Shown here one piece after another: positions 15,381-24,399 of a stretch of 38,410 nt of DNA. The DNA is from Verrucomicrobiota bacterium. Lineage in GTDB: Bacteria > Verrucomicrobiota > Verrucomicrobiia > Limisphaerales > JAFGQR01. Position numbers and translations under genes: made by a program. The notes under the pieces were generated by a model, which saw only the letters and a list, made by a program, of their open reading frames with translations, was not told the DNA's origin and did not search any database. The stretch lies in assembly GCA_016935555.1 (NCBI GenBank), contig JAFGQR010000007.1:1-38410 (forward strand). The letters run 5' to 3'. How positions within the stretch are numbered: position 1 is the stretch's first letter; the number at the start of each line of letters is the position of its first letter.

Positions 15381-18300
15381 ATGCATGGCAATCCATGGAA
15401 CGTTTCCCTCAAAAAAACCCTATCGATCCTCCTGCTCCTCAGCTGTTGCCAGCTGACGTTGCTCGCGGCGGAAGCGACCAACTGGGTCGCCTTCAACGAC
15501 CACGCCAGCGGCACCGGCACCGGCCCGAACGCCACCGCCTACAGTATCACCACATCGGTTGGCGCCGGCGGCCTCTTGAAGAATGTCGTCACGGGTGAAA
15601 CCATCACGGGCGACGTCGGCGTTTCCATCGTGCCATGCTGCGGCACCATAGACGGCGTCACCGGTTCCTCGACCGCCCCCTACGCGGACACACCGGCCAC
15701 CAATATTTTCGCCGGCCAGATCGCCTGGGCCGACAGTGCCATTTACTTTGGCGACTCGCCGTACACCGCCAGCATCACCTTCACCTTCACAAATCTCGAT
15801 CCCGCAAAACGCTACGTCTTTCGCGGCACCGCCGTGCGGGGCAACGGCTACTCGCAGCGCTGGACCATGGCCACCATTACCGGCATTCAAGATGCCATCC
15901 CGGCCCATATCCAGGGGTCGGGCAGCCCGGGGATTGTGACGAATGGCTGGGTCCCGTTCGGCACCAACATGATCGCCGGACGGCAGGCCGGCTGGAACAG
16001 CGGCGAAAACCGCTGCGGCGACGTCATCGGCTGGGATAACATCGTGCCCGATGGCAACTCGTTCTCGGTGATCTGCTCGAACCATGCCGCCTCCACACTC
16101 TACGTCCCCGCCGTGGGCGGCGGCGCCACCACCATCAATAAGTACTGCTATGCCTTTGCCGCCATCATGCTCGCCGAGATCGGCGAAGCCGCCCCCGTCG
16201 GCATCACCCAGGAACCCCCCGCGGAAACGTTGGTCGAGGAATACGAGACCCTCAACCTCAGCCTCACCGCCACCGGATCCTATCCGCGGTATTTGTGGTA
16301 CCAAGGCGACCTTGGCTCGGGCACGCTGGTGGCCGCCTCCGCCAGCCCGGCCTACGTGAAAACGCCGGCCCAGCTCGCCGACACCGGCAATTACTATTGC
16401 GTGGTGACCAACGAGGCCAATGCCGTCACCAGCACCCTGGCGCACGTGACCGTCTTCGTGAATTCCATCGTGATCACCCAGCAGCCGCCCGCGGTCACTT
16501 CCGTGGTCGAAACCCGCTCGTTCAGCCTGGGCGTGGGCGTCACCGGCACCCGCCCGCAGTATCAGTGGTACCGCAAGGAGGGCGACGTGCTCACCGCCAT
16601 CGAAGGCGCGACGTCGGCCACCTACACCGAGGTGGCCGGCCAAGTGACGGCCGACACCACCTCCTACTACGTCGTGGTGGTCACCAACTCGCTCTACAAC
16701 GTCACCAGCGAGGTCGCCCAAGTCACCATCCTCAATGACGAAGTGCCGCCCGAAGTGGTCCGCGTCGTCGCCAGCCCCGGCTTCGACCGGTTCGTCATCG
16801 AGTTCAACGAGCCGGTGGACACGGCGTCGGCCGAAGACCAGTTCAGCTACAATGTGGATCCCTACATCGTGTGGGGTCAAGGCGTCCTCACAAACGGCAG
16901 CAAATCGGTGGTCCTGCCCACCGATCCCCAAACGCCCAACACGGATTACACCGTGACGGTGGACTATGTGACCGACCTGGCCGGCAACACGGTGGTGATG
17001 ACAAACGTCGTCGTGCGCACGTGGGTCACCAACCTCGCCGGCGGCTTGGTGTTCGAAAAATACGACGTCGGCGGCGGTAACTACATGACGAACCTCACCG
17101 ACAACCCCAAGTATCCCGACAACCCGGATGCCATCTACGGGGTGGGCGCGTTCAATCCCACCAATGTGTTCACCATGGACGACGACGAGGCCATCCGCAA
17201 CAACTACGGCGGCCGGGTGCGCGGCTGGTTCTTGCCGCCCTACACCGCCCAGTGGCGGTTCTTCATGAGCGCCGACGACGCCGCGGAGTTCTGGTTCAAC
17301 CCGGCGGGGCCGGACCCGGCGGGCAAATCGCGCGTGGCGTTCGTTCCCGACGGCGATTGCTGCGATCCCTTCCAGGAACCCCCGAACGATCGGACCTCGG
17401 AACCGTTCAGCCTCGTGGCCGGCCAACCCTACTACGTGGAAGGCATCTACAAGGAAGGCGCCGGGGGCGATTACCTGGTCGTCGCCGCGCGTCTCGAGGG
17501 CGATTCGACCGCCGCCTCGACCCTGCAATGGATCGGCGGGGACATCGGGTATCCGGGCATCCCGCCCGGGCTGGCGGGGACCTTTGCGATCACGACGCAA
17601 CCTGCAAGCGTCACGGTCGAAGATCCCAATCCCGCGAGTTTTAGCGTGGAGGCGTCGAGCAGCACCGGCGCGCCCATCGCTTACCAGTGGCAGCGCAACG
17701 ACGGCTTCGGCACCTTCACCAACCTGCCCGGCGCCACCACCAGGACCTACGAACTGGCCGTCACCGAAATCACCCTCGACGACAACGCCCAATTCCGGTG
17801 CGTCGCCGCCGCCGCCGATGTCCAACTCATCAGCGACGTGGCGACACTCGACGTCACCGCCGACGCCACCGGGCCGCTCATGCTGACCGGCGTCCCGGAT
17901 GCAACCTTCACCAACATCACGGTGAACTTCTCGGAGGAACTCGATCCCACCGGCGCGGGCAACTCTGCCAATTACAGCATCTGCGAAGCCTTCAACGCCG
18001 CGGCGTGCATTAACCTCATTGCCGCCTACATGACCAACAACAACACCGCCGTCGTGCTCCAGGCCGACAGCCAGGTCGTCGGCTCGGTCTTCCGATTGAC
18101 CGCCAACAATAACGTGACCGATGTCGCCGGCAACCCCGTCCGCCCGCCGCAAAGCGTCATCGTCGCCGCCCAACTCACCTTCCAGGACGGCGACGCCAAT
18201 GGATACACCGGCACCCAGGACGCCGAAATCCACTCGGCCACCCCCGCCTCCACCCTCGGCACCGCCACGAGCATCAGCGTCGATAACGAGGACGCCGGCG

Positions 18301-20084
18301 GCAGGAGCCAGGGCTTGATCCAGTTCGCCGATATCTTCGGCGGCGGCGCCAACCAGATCCCGCTCGGCGCCGACATCGCGTCCGCCACCCTGATCATCCG
18401 CACCATCGATCCTACCGACGCGGGCTCGGGTCCCGAGCTGCACCGGATGCTGGTGCCCTGGGACCAGGCCACCGTCACATGGAACAGCCTGGTTGCCGGC
18501 GTGACGGCGGACGACATGGAGGCTGTGGCGACACGCGACGTGCAGTTCGAAGGCAGCACCGACGAGGCCGACGTGCTCATCGATGTCACCACCGCTCTTC
18601 AAGCCTGGTCCGATGGCCAAGCCAACTACGGCTGGGCCATCTTCGCCAACGCCAATAACGGCTGGGATTGGGCGGCCAGCGAATACACCACCGCGCAGGC
18701 GAACCGGCCCAAGTTGAGTGTGCTCTACACGCCTTCCGCCGCCACCAACGAGGTCGAAATCGTCACGCAACCCGCGCCCAGCACGACCGTCGAGGAAGGG
18801 GACAGCTTCACGCTCAGCGTGGTGGTCCGAGGCACCCTGCCGGCCTTCCAATGGTACAAGGGCTCCGACCCCATCCCCGGCGCCGAAAGCTCGACCTACA
18901 CCGTCACCGGCGCGATCGAAACCGACAGCGGCACCTACTACTGCGTCATCACCAACTTCTACCCCAGCAGCGTCACCAGTGACGCGGCGGTGGTCACCGT
19001 CAATCCGGACACCAACGGCCCGGTGCTCGTCGGCGGCTTGGGCACCTCGGATACCACGATCGTGCTGACCTTCGACCAGGCCGTCGATGGCACGAGCGTC
19101 AGCAACCTGCTCAACTACACCGTCGCCCCCGCGTTCGGCGGCACTGCGTTGACCATCGTGGATGCGGCCCTGAGCGCCGACGGCACCACGGTGACCCTGA
19201 CGACCGGCGCCCGGGACACCTGGACGTATTACACCCTGACGGTGCAGAACATCACCGACACGGCCTACCGGCTCAACCTGATCGCGCCCAACCCGACGTC
19301 GATCTTCCTGCCGTTCCAGGTGTCCCTCCTGGCGCCGACCGGCACGTGGAAATACAACGACTTGGGCATGGACTTGGGCGCCGAGTGGATCGCCACCGGT
19401 TACGACGACACAGCCTGGGCCAGCGGCGCAGCGCTCCTCTATGCGGCCCGGTTCAATAATACCCCCAGCGCCGACGACTGCGATGTGCCCCCAACCACCA
19501 TGATGGCCTGGACCAACAGCTCCCTGGCCACCAACATCACTTACTACCTCCGAACATGGTTCCCCATGCCGGCTGCTGCCGAATTGGCCAACCTCCAAAC
19601 CTTCCAGCTCCGCATGCGCCCGATCATTGACGACGGCGCGGCGTTCTACCTGAACGGCCAGGAAATCCGGCGGGTGGGCATGGCGGACGGCGCCATCACG
19701 TGGAGCACCTTCGCCAGCCGCACCGGCGGCAGCAGCTACCGCTTCGAAGGCCCGTATGATCTGTCCACGACCAATGTGGTCTTCGGGGCCAACAACCTCA
19801 TCGCCGCCGAAGTCCACCAGGTCAACCTTACCAGCTCCGACCTCGCCTTCGCGGCGGAACTGGAAATCTACGTGCCCGGGCTCTCCATGGAAATCACCAT
19901 TGAGCGCAGCGGCGGCAACGTGATGTTGTCCTGGCCCGCAGTGCCCGGCTACCGGCTCTATGCGGCCGACGATGTGGCCGGCCCCTACGAGCCGGTGCTC
20001 GACGGCGGCAACCCGGTGACGACCCCCTACACGGTCCCGGCGCCGCTGGCCGACAAGAAGTTCTACCAGCTCCAGAACCCGTAG
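15381..20084 (+). CDS. Secreted Ig-like / PA14-like / DNRLRE mosaic protein
   Basis: A 1567-residue exported protein. Signal peptide 1-30 (LLLLSCCQLTLLAA). Approximate order: unknown N-terminal beta domain 33-270; Ig-like 273-355 and 362-450 (each with 'YQWY' and 'YYCVVTN' type cores); Big_5/SwmB-like 454-545; PA14-like 552-720 with an acidic DGDCCDPF loop; Ig-like 734-830; Big_5-like 832-930; DNRLRE-type 932-1115 (ATLIIRT, WDQATVTWNS, VTTALQAWSDG, GWAIF); Ig-like 1125-1210; Big_5-like 1212-1310; galactose-binding-like sandwich 1314-1500 (FYLNGQEIRR); C-terminal beta domain 1503-1567 ending KKFYQLQNP. AGAGG five bases before ATG 15381 decides the start. Probably a surface adhesin or glycan-binding protein; no catalytic motif seen. 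Confidence 0.9.
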   Translation: MHGNPWNVSLKKTLSILLLLSCCQLTLLAAEATNWVAFNDHASGTGTGPNATAYSITTSVGAGGLLKNVVTGETITGDVGVSIVPCCGTIDGVTGSSTAPYADTPATNIFAGQIAWADSAIYFGDSPYTASITFTFTNLDPAKRYVFRGTAVRGNGYSQRWTMATITGIQDAIPAHIQGSGSPGIVTNGWVPFGTNMIAGRQAGWNSGENRCGDVIGWDNIVPDGNSFSVICSNHAASTLYVPAVGGGATTINKYCYAFAAIMLAEIGEAAPVGITQEPPAETLVEEYETLNLSLTATGSYPRYLWYQGDLGSGTLVAASASPAYVKTPAQLADTGNYYCVVTNEANAVTSTLAHVTVFVNSIVITQQPPAVTSVVETRSFSLGVGVTGTRPQYQWYRKEGDVLTAIEGATSATYTEVAGQVTADTTSYYVVVVTNSLYNVTSEVAQVTILNDEVPPEVVRVVASPGFDRFVIEFNEPVDTASAEDQFSYNVDPYIVWGQGVLTNGSKSVVLPTDPQTPNTDYTVTVDYVTDLAGNTVVMTNVVVRTWVTNLAGGLVFEKYDVGGGNYMTNLTDNPKYPDNPDAIYGVGAFNPTNVFTMDDDEAIRNNYGGRVRGWFLPPYTAQWRFFMSADDAAEFWFNPAGPDPAGKSRVAFVPDGDCCDPFQEPPNDRTSEPFSLVAGQPYYVEGIYKEGAGGDYLVVAARLEGDSTAASTLQWIGGDIGYPGIPPGLAGTFAITTQPASVTVEDPNPASFSVEASSSTGAPIAYQWQRNDGFGTFTNLPGATTRTYELAVTEITLDDNAQFRCVAAAADVQLISDVATLDVTADATGPLMLTGVPDATFTNITVNFSEELDPTGAGNSANYSICEAFNAAACINLIAAYMTNNNTAVVLQADSQVVGSVFRLTANNNVTDVAGNPVRPPQSVIVAAQLTFQDGDANGYTGTQDAEIHSATPASTLGTATSISVDNEDAGGRSQGLIQFADIFGGGANQIPLGADIASATLIIRTIDPTDAGSGPELHRMLVPWDQATVTWNSLVAGVTADDMEAVATRDVQFEGSTDEADVLIDVTTALQAWSDGQANYGWAIFANANNGWDWAASEYTTAQANRPKLSVLYTPSAATNEVEIVTQPAPSTTVEEGDSFTLSVVVRGTLPAFQWYKGSDPIPGAESSTYTVTGAIETDSGTYYCVITNFYPSSVTSDAAVVTVNPDTNGPVLVGGLGTSDTTIVLTFDQAVDGTSVSNLLNYTVAPAFGGTALTIVDAALSADGTTVTLTTGARDTWTYYTLTVQNITDTAYRLNLIAPNPTSIFLPFQVSLLAPTGTWKYNDLGMDLGAEWIATGYDDTAWASGAALLYAARFNNTPSADDCDVPPTTMMAWTNSSLATNITYYLRTWFPMPAAAELANLQTFQLRMRPIIDDGAAFYLNGQEIRRVGMADGAITWSTFASRTGGSSYRFEGPYDLSTTNVVFGANNLIAAEVHQVNLTSSDLAFAAELEIYVPGLSMEITIERSGGNVMLSWPAVPGYRLYAADDVAGPYEPVLDGGNPVTTPYTVPAPLADKKFYQLQNP

Positions 20085-20120
20085 ACAGGCCCACCCGCCT
20101 CGCCGCATCGGCTTGACCCG

Positions 20121-20154
20121 AAGGAACCGGACCCGCGTCCGGTTCCTTTTTTTT
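20121..20154 (+). terminator. Intrinsic (Rho-independent) terminator
   Basis: AAGGAACCGGAC (20121-20132) pairs perfectly over 12 bp with GTCCGGTTCCTT (20137-20148) around a CCGC loop. An unbroken run of eight T follows (20147-20154). It lies 37 bases after the stop of the Ig-mosaic gene and is the clearest terminator in the window. Confidence 0.95.
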
Positions 20155-20229
20155 GAGGGCGGGCCGCATGAGGCCACGAACCGGGCAGGGAGCGGATTGC
20201 TTCGCATCCCTCGCGAAGCGCCGCTGGAA

Positions 20230-20399
20230 GGTAGGGACGCGTTCCATCGCGTCCCTGAATTCTCCTTGAGGGCGTGCGTCGGCCCAACCGCGGGATCCGG
20301 GGAGGGGCCGCACGCCTGGTGGTGTTGCCTTCGTGTGAGTTTCCAACGCGCGCTCCCGCCAGAGCGAACAAGTGGGACGCAGTGGAACGCGTCCCTACC
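20230..20399. repeat. 170-bp nested inverted-repeat element
   Basis: The 26-bp arms 20230-20255 and 20374-20399 are complementary at 24 of 26 positions (shared core GGTAGGGACGCGTTCCA). Inside, GGCGTGCG (20271-20278) pairs with CGCACGCC (20309-20316). The 118-bp interior has no open frame of interest. It looks like a pair of oppositely oriented dispersed repeats or a small non-coding mobile element. No flanking target duplication was noticed. Confidence 0.7.
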
Positions 20400-20440
20400 A
20401 GTGCCTCCCGAGGTTGTCGGTCGCGCCCGGGACGGAGCGC

Positions 20441-20462
20441 GGTCCCGCATAGGCGCGGGACC
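20441..20462. repeat. 8-bp perfect hairpin
   Basis: GGTCCCGC (20441-20448) and GCGGGACC (20455-20462) flank a 6-base loop ATAGGC. It lies between the nested inverted-repeat element and repeat copy B. Function unknown. Confidence 0.55.
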
Positions 20463-20523
20463 ACTTCACGATGCGAACGACACAGCCCCCCTGGAATCTC
20501 CCAGCCAGCCGCCCGATGTCGTG

Positions 20524-20552
20524 GGTTGAAGCGGGCTGAAGCCCGCGCTCCG
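20524..20552 (+). repeat. Dispersed palindromic repeat, copy B
   Basis: Contains the perfect inverted repeat GCGGGCT-GA-AGCCCGC and is nearly identical to the copy at 23999-24028 over about 28 bases (TTGAAGCGGGCTGAAGCCCG, then CGCTCC). Same orientation as copies A and C. Confidence 0.85.
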
Positions 20553-20598
20553 CCACCGACAACCCCCGCATGCGTGCCGGGCCACCTGCGGTTCGTGC

Positions 20599-20626
20599 TT
20601 GACGCCGAAGGCGGGGGGATTCTAAT
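20599..20626 (+). promoter_or_regulatory. Probable promoter of the beta-propeller gene
   Basis: TTGACG (20599-20604, 5/6) and TCTAAT (20621-20626, 5/6) are separated by 16 bases. They would start transcription about 30 bases before ATG 20666. This is the best sigma-70-type match in the window. Confidence 0.55.
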
Positions 20627-20665
20627 TCACCCTGCGACTTAAGTTCAACGAGCGTGTGTCGAGTT

Positions 20666-23600
20666 ATGAAAACCCAACCACTGTTCATTCCCGGTTCCGC
20701 ATGGAAACTGTCCGTGTGTGCCGCCCTGGCTGCGGCGTTTTCAGCCGTGGCGCAGGGGGAACGTCCGGTCATCGAGTCCATCCGGCTCGAACAGACCGAC
20801 GTGGTCGTCCGTGTCCAGGTGCCGGCGGGCATCCACGAAGTCACGCTCGAATCCCGCGACCGCGTCAGCCGCCAGGCCTGGGAACCGCGGGCGGTCGCGC
20901 GCACCGACGGGACCGGGGGCCGGATCGTGTTCCGCCTAACGCGCTCCAGCGTGTTGGAACTGATGCGCGTCCGTGGCGAACCGAACCCTGCGTTGCCGGC
21001 GATGTTTTTCACGGGCACCAACAGCTTTGACGGCGAAGTCATCGTCACCAGTGAGGGCACCGACCCGGCGGCCTACGACGCGACGCGATGGACGTCCGAC
21101 GTGCTCTACACCACCACCACCAGCCCCGTCGCGCCGGGCACAACCGAAAACTCGGCACGCGAGGTGGTCGAGTCCGACATCTGGGCGTTCCGCGGGCCGA
21201 CGCTGTATTTCTTCAACCAGTATCGCGGGCTGCAAATCATCGACGTGAGCGATCCGGATGCGGCGCGGGTGCGGGGCGCGCTGGAACTGCCAGCCGCCGG
21301 GGAACAGATGTATCTGCTGGGGGCGGATCATGTGGTGTTGCTGGTGCGGGACGGCTGCGATTACAGCCGGAGCCGCGTGCTGGTGGTGGCGGACCAGGCC
21401 GGCGGGCCGGTGGTCACGGCGACGCTCCCGGTGGACGGCAGCCTTCAGGAAAGCCGCATGGTGGGCACGGTGCTGTATGTGGCGTCGCAGCATGCCCGCT
21501 ACGTCAACAACACCGACCGCACCACGGTCGAGTGGGGCACGCAAGTGTCGGCGTTCGACCTGTCGGATCCCGCCGCACCCGTGGCGCGCAACACGCTGTG
21601 GTATGCCGGGTATGGCAACGTGGTGGCGGCCACGGACGTGTTGTTCCTCGTGGTCACCTACCCCGACGGCTACTACGCGTGCACCGTCAACCTCGTGGAC
21701 ATCACCTCGCCCGACGGCACCATGCGCGCCTACGGCGCGGTGCGGCCCGCAGGCCGGGTGCAGGACAAGTTCAAACTGCATTACGACCGCAGCGTCCTGA
21801 CAACCATTGCCGAAAGCCAGGGAACCACCGGCACCACGCGCATCGTCACCCGGCTCCAAACCTTCCGCGTGCCCCACCCGCTCTCCATGGGCCCGGTGGG
21901 CATCGCGCCGCTGGGACAGCTCGAGCTGGGCCAGAACGAGCGCCTGCGCGCCACGCGCTTCGACGGCGATCGCGTCTATGTCGTCACCTTCTTCCAGATC
22001 GATCCGCTGTGGGTCGTGTCGCTCGCCAACCCGGCCCGCCCCGCCATCGTCGGCAGCGTCGAAATCCCTGGCTGGTCCACCTACCTCGAGCCCCTGGGCG
22101 ACCACCTCGTCAGCGTCGGCGTCGAAACCAACCGCGTCGCGGTCTCCCTCTTCGACGTGAGCAACCCGGCGCAGCCGGCCCTTGCGAGCCGGGTGTTGCT
22201 GGGCGAGACGCATTCGTGGAGCGAGGCGAACTGGGACGAAAAGGCATTCGCCGTGCTGCCCGGGGCCAACTTGATCCTGGTACCGTTCAACGGCGATGTG
22301 ACCAACCGTTATGTGTCCGCCGTCCAGCTCATCGACCTCAAACCCGGTGCGCTGGCCGCCCGCGGTCAGATCGCCGGCGCGTTCGCCTTCCGCCGCGCCA
22401 CCGCCTATGACGACCGTCTGCTGGCGCTCTCCGGCTGGGAACTGCAAACCGTCGACGCCACCGACCGCGATCACCCCGCGCTAACCCACCGCCTGCAACT
22501 GGCCTGGACCGCCGATCGCGTGTTCCTCGCCGGCGATTACCTGCTTCAGATCCAGGAGGGCAACAGCTGGGACAGTTACAGCGGCCCCTCGGTCCGCGTG
22601 ACGCTGGCCAGCGAACCCCACCACCTGCTGGGCGAGTTGACCCTCACCAACCTGCCCGTCCTTGGCGCCACCCTGCGCGAGAACCGCCTCTACATCGCCC
22701 AGGGCGAGAGCGCCTGGTGTTATCCCATCCCCCTCGCCGATGCCGCCGACCGCACCGTAAAACCCCTCCCACCCAATTTCGTGCTGACCGTGGTCAGCCT
22801 CGACGCCCTCCCCGCGCTGAGTGTCGCCGGGCAAGCGGGCGCGTTCATCGCGTCCCTGGGCTGGCGTGGCACGTGGCAGGCCGTGTGGCCCAGCCCGAAC
22901 CTGCTGGTCTGGGCGGGCGGGGGGCATGCCTACAGCTGGAGATGGTATGAGCCATGGCTCATGCCGGCGATCCCGCTCGACATAGCGGTCGCGGGCACGT
23001 CCCTGGTCTGGTGGCCCTATGGAGGCGGATCAGGGGGCCGCCTGGTCGCGTTCGACGTGCGCGATGCTTCGGCGCCGCAAGTGGCCTCGAAACTCAACCT
23101 GGGCGCCAATACCTGGTGGAATTTCAGCCGCGCGTTTGCCGCCAACGGCATGGTTTATCTGAGCCACGAACACTACCAGCGTTGGTATCCCCTCCACCTG
23201 CCGACCACCGACCCCACCGCGGCCGTCGGCGACACGAGCACGGTGAGTTCGACAAGCGGGACTTCGCCCACTTGCTGGTATTGGATGCGGCGGACCTTCC
23301 TCGATGTGATCGATTATGCGGATCCTGCGGATCCGCTGGTCCGCCGCCCGGTCAACCTCCCCGGCACGTTGGCGGGCGTGTCGGCTAGCGGCCGCATCGT
23401 CTTCACGACCGGCCCTCGTTGGAGTGCGAACTCCACCACCCGCGGCGCCGAATACCTCGACGCGCTCGCCTACGACGGCGTCTCCGCGCACCGGATGGCC
23501 GAACTGCCGCTGCCCGAGGCCTGGCCTCACTCGGTCCGGATTGCCGGCATGAATATCTTCCTCGGACGCCCCGCCGTGTCGGGCAACAGCGCGGATGCCA

Positions 23601-23905
23601 GCCCAAATTTCCTCGAGAACTGGCACCTCTCCGCCGCCGGCGCATTCGAACAACTCAGCCGCGTGCCCCTGGCGAAGCCGGTCAGTGCGCTTGCGGATTT
23701 CGGCGCGCTGCTGGCGGCGCAGGAGAACGACGGCACCTTCAACCTGTTTGCCGTCGGCAACGCGACGGGACTGGCCCTGATAGGACGCGCACAGCCTGCC
23801 GGCTGCGGCTGGTACGACCTCGGCGGCGCCGACGGCGACCTGACGCGCGGTCTCTGGGTACCCATGGGAGCTTACGGCGTGGCTTGCATCCCAGTGAGCC
23901 GGTGA
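20666..23905 (+). CDS. Secreted large beta-propeller protein (PF09826-like)
   Basis: A 1079-residue exported protein. Signal peptide about 1-30 (CAALAAAFSAVAQG). Residues 35-105 form a small beta domain (VVVRVQVPAGIHEVTLESR up to LELMRVRG) that resembles the C-terminal domains of the Ig-mosaic and giant proteins. From about 115 the chain is repetitive, with blades such as YFFNQYRGLQIIDVSDPDAARV, DHVVLLVRDGCDY and VSAFDLSDPAAPVARNTLWYAG. The recurrent 'vsl.D.sdPa.P' pattern is that of secreted beta-propeller proteins (PF09826 style). No catalytic motif is visible. ATG 20666 is used; GTG 20654 is in frame. A promoter lies 40 bases upstream, so it is probably transcribed alone. Confidence 0.87.
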   Translation: MKTQPLFIPGSAWKLSVCAALAAAFSAVAQGERPVIESIRLEQTDVVVRVQVPAGIHEVTLESRDRVSRQAWEPRAVARTDGTGGRIVFRLTRSSVLELMRVRGEPNPALPAMFFTGTNSFDGEVIVTSEGTDPAAYDATRWTSDVLYTTTTSPVAPGTTENSAREVVESDIWAFRGPTLYFFNQYRGLQIIDVSDPDAARVRGALELPAAGEQMYLLGADHVVLLVRDGCDYSRSRVLVVADQAGGPVVTATLPVDGSLQESRMVGTVLYVASQHARYVNNTDRTTVEWGTQVSAFDLSDPAAPVARNTLWYAGYGNVVAATDVLFLVVTYPDGYYACTVNLVDITSPDGTMRAYGAVRPAGRVQDKFKLHYDRSVLTTIAESQGTTGTTRIVTRLQTFRVPHPLSMGPVGIAPLGQLELGQNERLRATRFDGDRVYVVTFFQIDPLWVVSLANPARPAIVGSVEIPGWSTYLEPLGDHLVSVGVETNRVAVSLFDVSNPAQPALASRVLLGETHSWSEANWDEKAFAVLPGANLILVPFNGDVTNRYVSAVQLIDLKPGALAARGQIAGAFAFRRATAYDDRLLALSGWELQTVDATDRDHPALTHRLQLAWTADRVFLAGDYLLQIQEGNSWDSYSGPSVRVTLASEPHHLLGELTLTNLPVLGATLRENRLYIAQGESAWCYPIPLADAADRTVKPLPPNFVLTVVSLDALPALSVAGQAGAFIASLGWRGTWQAVWPSPNLLVWAGGGHAYSWRWYEPWLMPAIPLDIAVAGTSLVWWPYGGGSGGRLVAFDVRDASAPQVASKLNLGANTWWNFSRAFAANGMVYLSHEHYQRWYPLHLPTTDPTAAVGDTSTVSSTSGTSPTCWYWMRRTFLDVIDYADPADPLVRRPVNLPGTLAGVSASGRIVFTTGPRWSANSTTRGAEYLDALAYDGVSAHRMAELPLPEAWPHSVRIAGMNIFLGRPAVSGNSADASPNFLENWHLSAAGAFEQLSRVPLAKPVSALADFGALLAAQENDGTFNLFAVGNATGLALIGRAQPAGCGWYDLGGADGDLTRGLWVPMGAYGVACIPVSR

Positions 23906-23998
23906 GGCGACAATGTTGAGCGCTGAGCGTCTTGCCGCGATTCATGGGCAGGGACCATCTCTGGAACTCGGACGTGAATCGAGGCCTTGAACCGACGC

Positions 23999-24028
23999 GG
24001 CTTGAAGCGGGCTGAAGCCCGCGCTCCA
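23999..24028 (+). repeat. Dispersed palindromic repeat, copy C
   Basis: GGCTTGAAGCGGGCTGAAGC followed by CCGCGCTCCA, near-identical to copy B (20524-20552) and similar to copy A (3314-3341). The perfect core palindrome is GCGGGCT-GA-AGCCCGC. The next hairpin begins 26 bases downstream. Confidence 0.85.
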
Positions 24029-24399
24029 GCGGCGGCACGCCCCGGGGGCCGAGCGCGGCATTCATGCCGCTTCACGGACCGGCGAAGCACGGGGGCTGGA
24101 GGGTTCTTGCGGTTCATGGAACGCGCGATCCCGCCCGATAGACGGCACGTATCGCGCCCGTGGACTCCGGTAGGGCAACTCCGTCGAGCCCTGACTTCTG
24201 TTCCTGGCATGCGCGTTGGCCACGGCGTGACGGCGGGCTGGCCAAAGACGGGCGATGCCGACGCGGGGCGTTATAGGCTCGACGGTGTTGCCCTGGCATC
24301 AATGTGCAACGTCCCGGTTCACGGAAAGCATGAGCCGCGCAACCCGAAACGCTTCGAGACGCAAGAACCTCGTTTCCGCCCCTCACCGGGCAAGTTTTT

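Larger units (their letters stand above)
20085..20665. other. Repeat-rich intergenic region without genes
   Basis: These 581 bases hold no credible gene. In order: an intrinsic terminator (20121-20154); a hairpin GCTTCGC/GCGAAGC (20199-20205 and 20213-20219); a nested inverted-repeat element (20230-20399); a hairpin GGTCCCGC/GCGGGACC (20441-20448 and 20455-20462); copy B of a dispersed palindromic repeat (20524-20552); and a promoter (20599-20626). Open frames crossing it are short and without family resemblance. Confidence 0.65.

Noticed and set aside
12302..15535. 1077-residue minus-strand open frame over aceE
   Set aside because: Antisense shadow of aceE with low-complexity composition and no recognisable domain.
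15420..20450. 1676-residue minus-strand open frame
   Set aside because: Antisense to the Ig-mosaic gene and its terminator region; Gly/Val/Ala/Arg/Asp-rich with no domains, and it reads through a perfect intrinsic terminator of the other strand.
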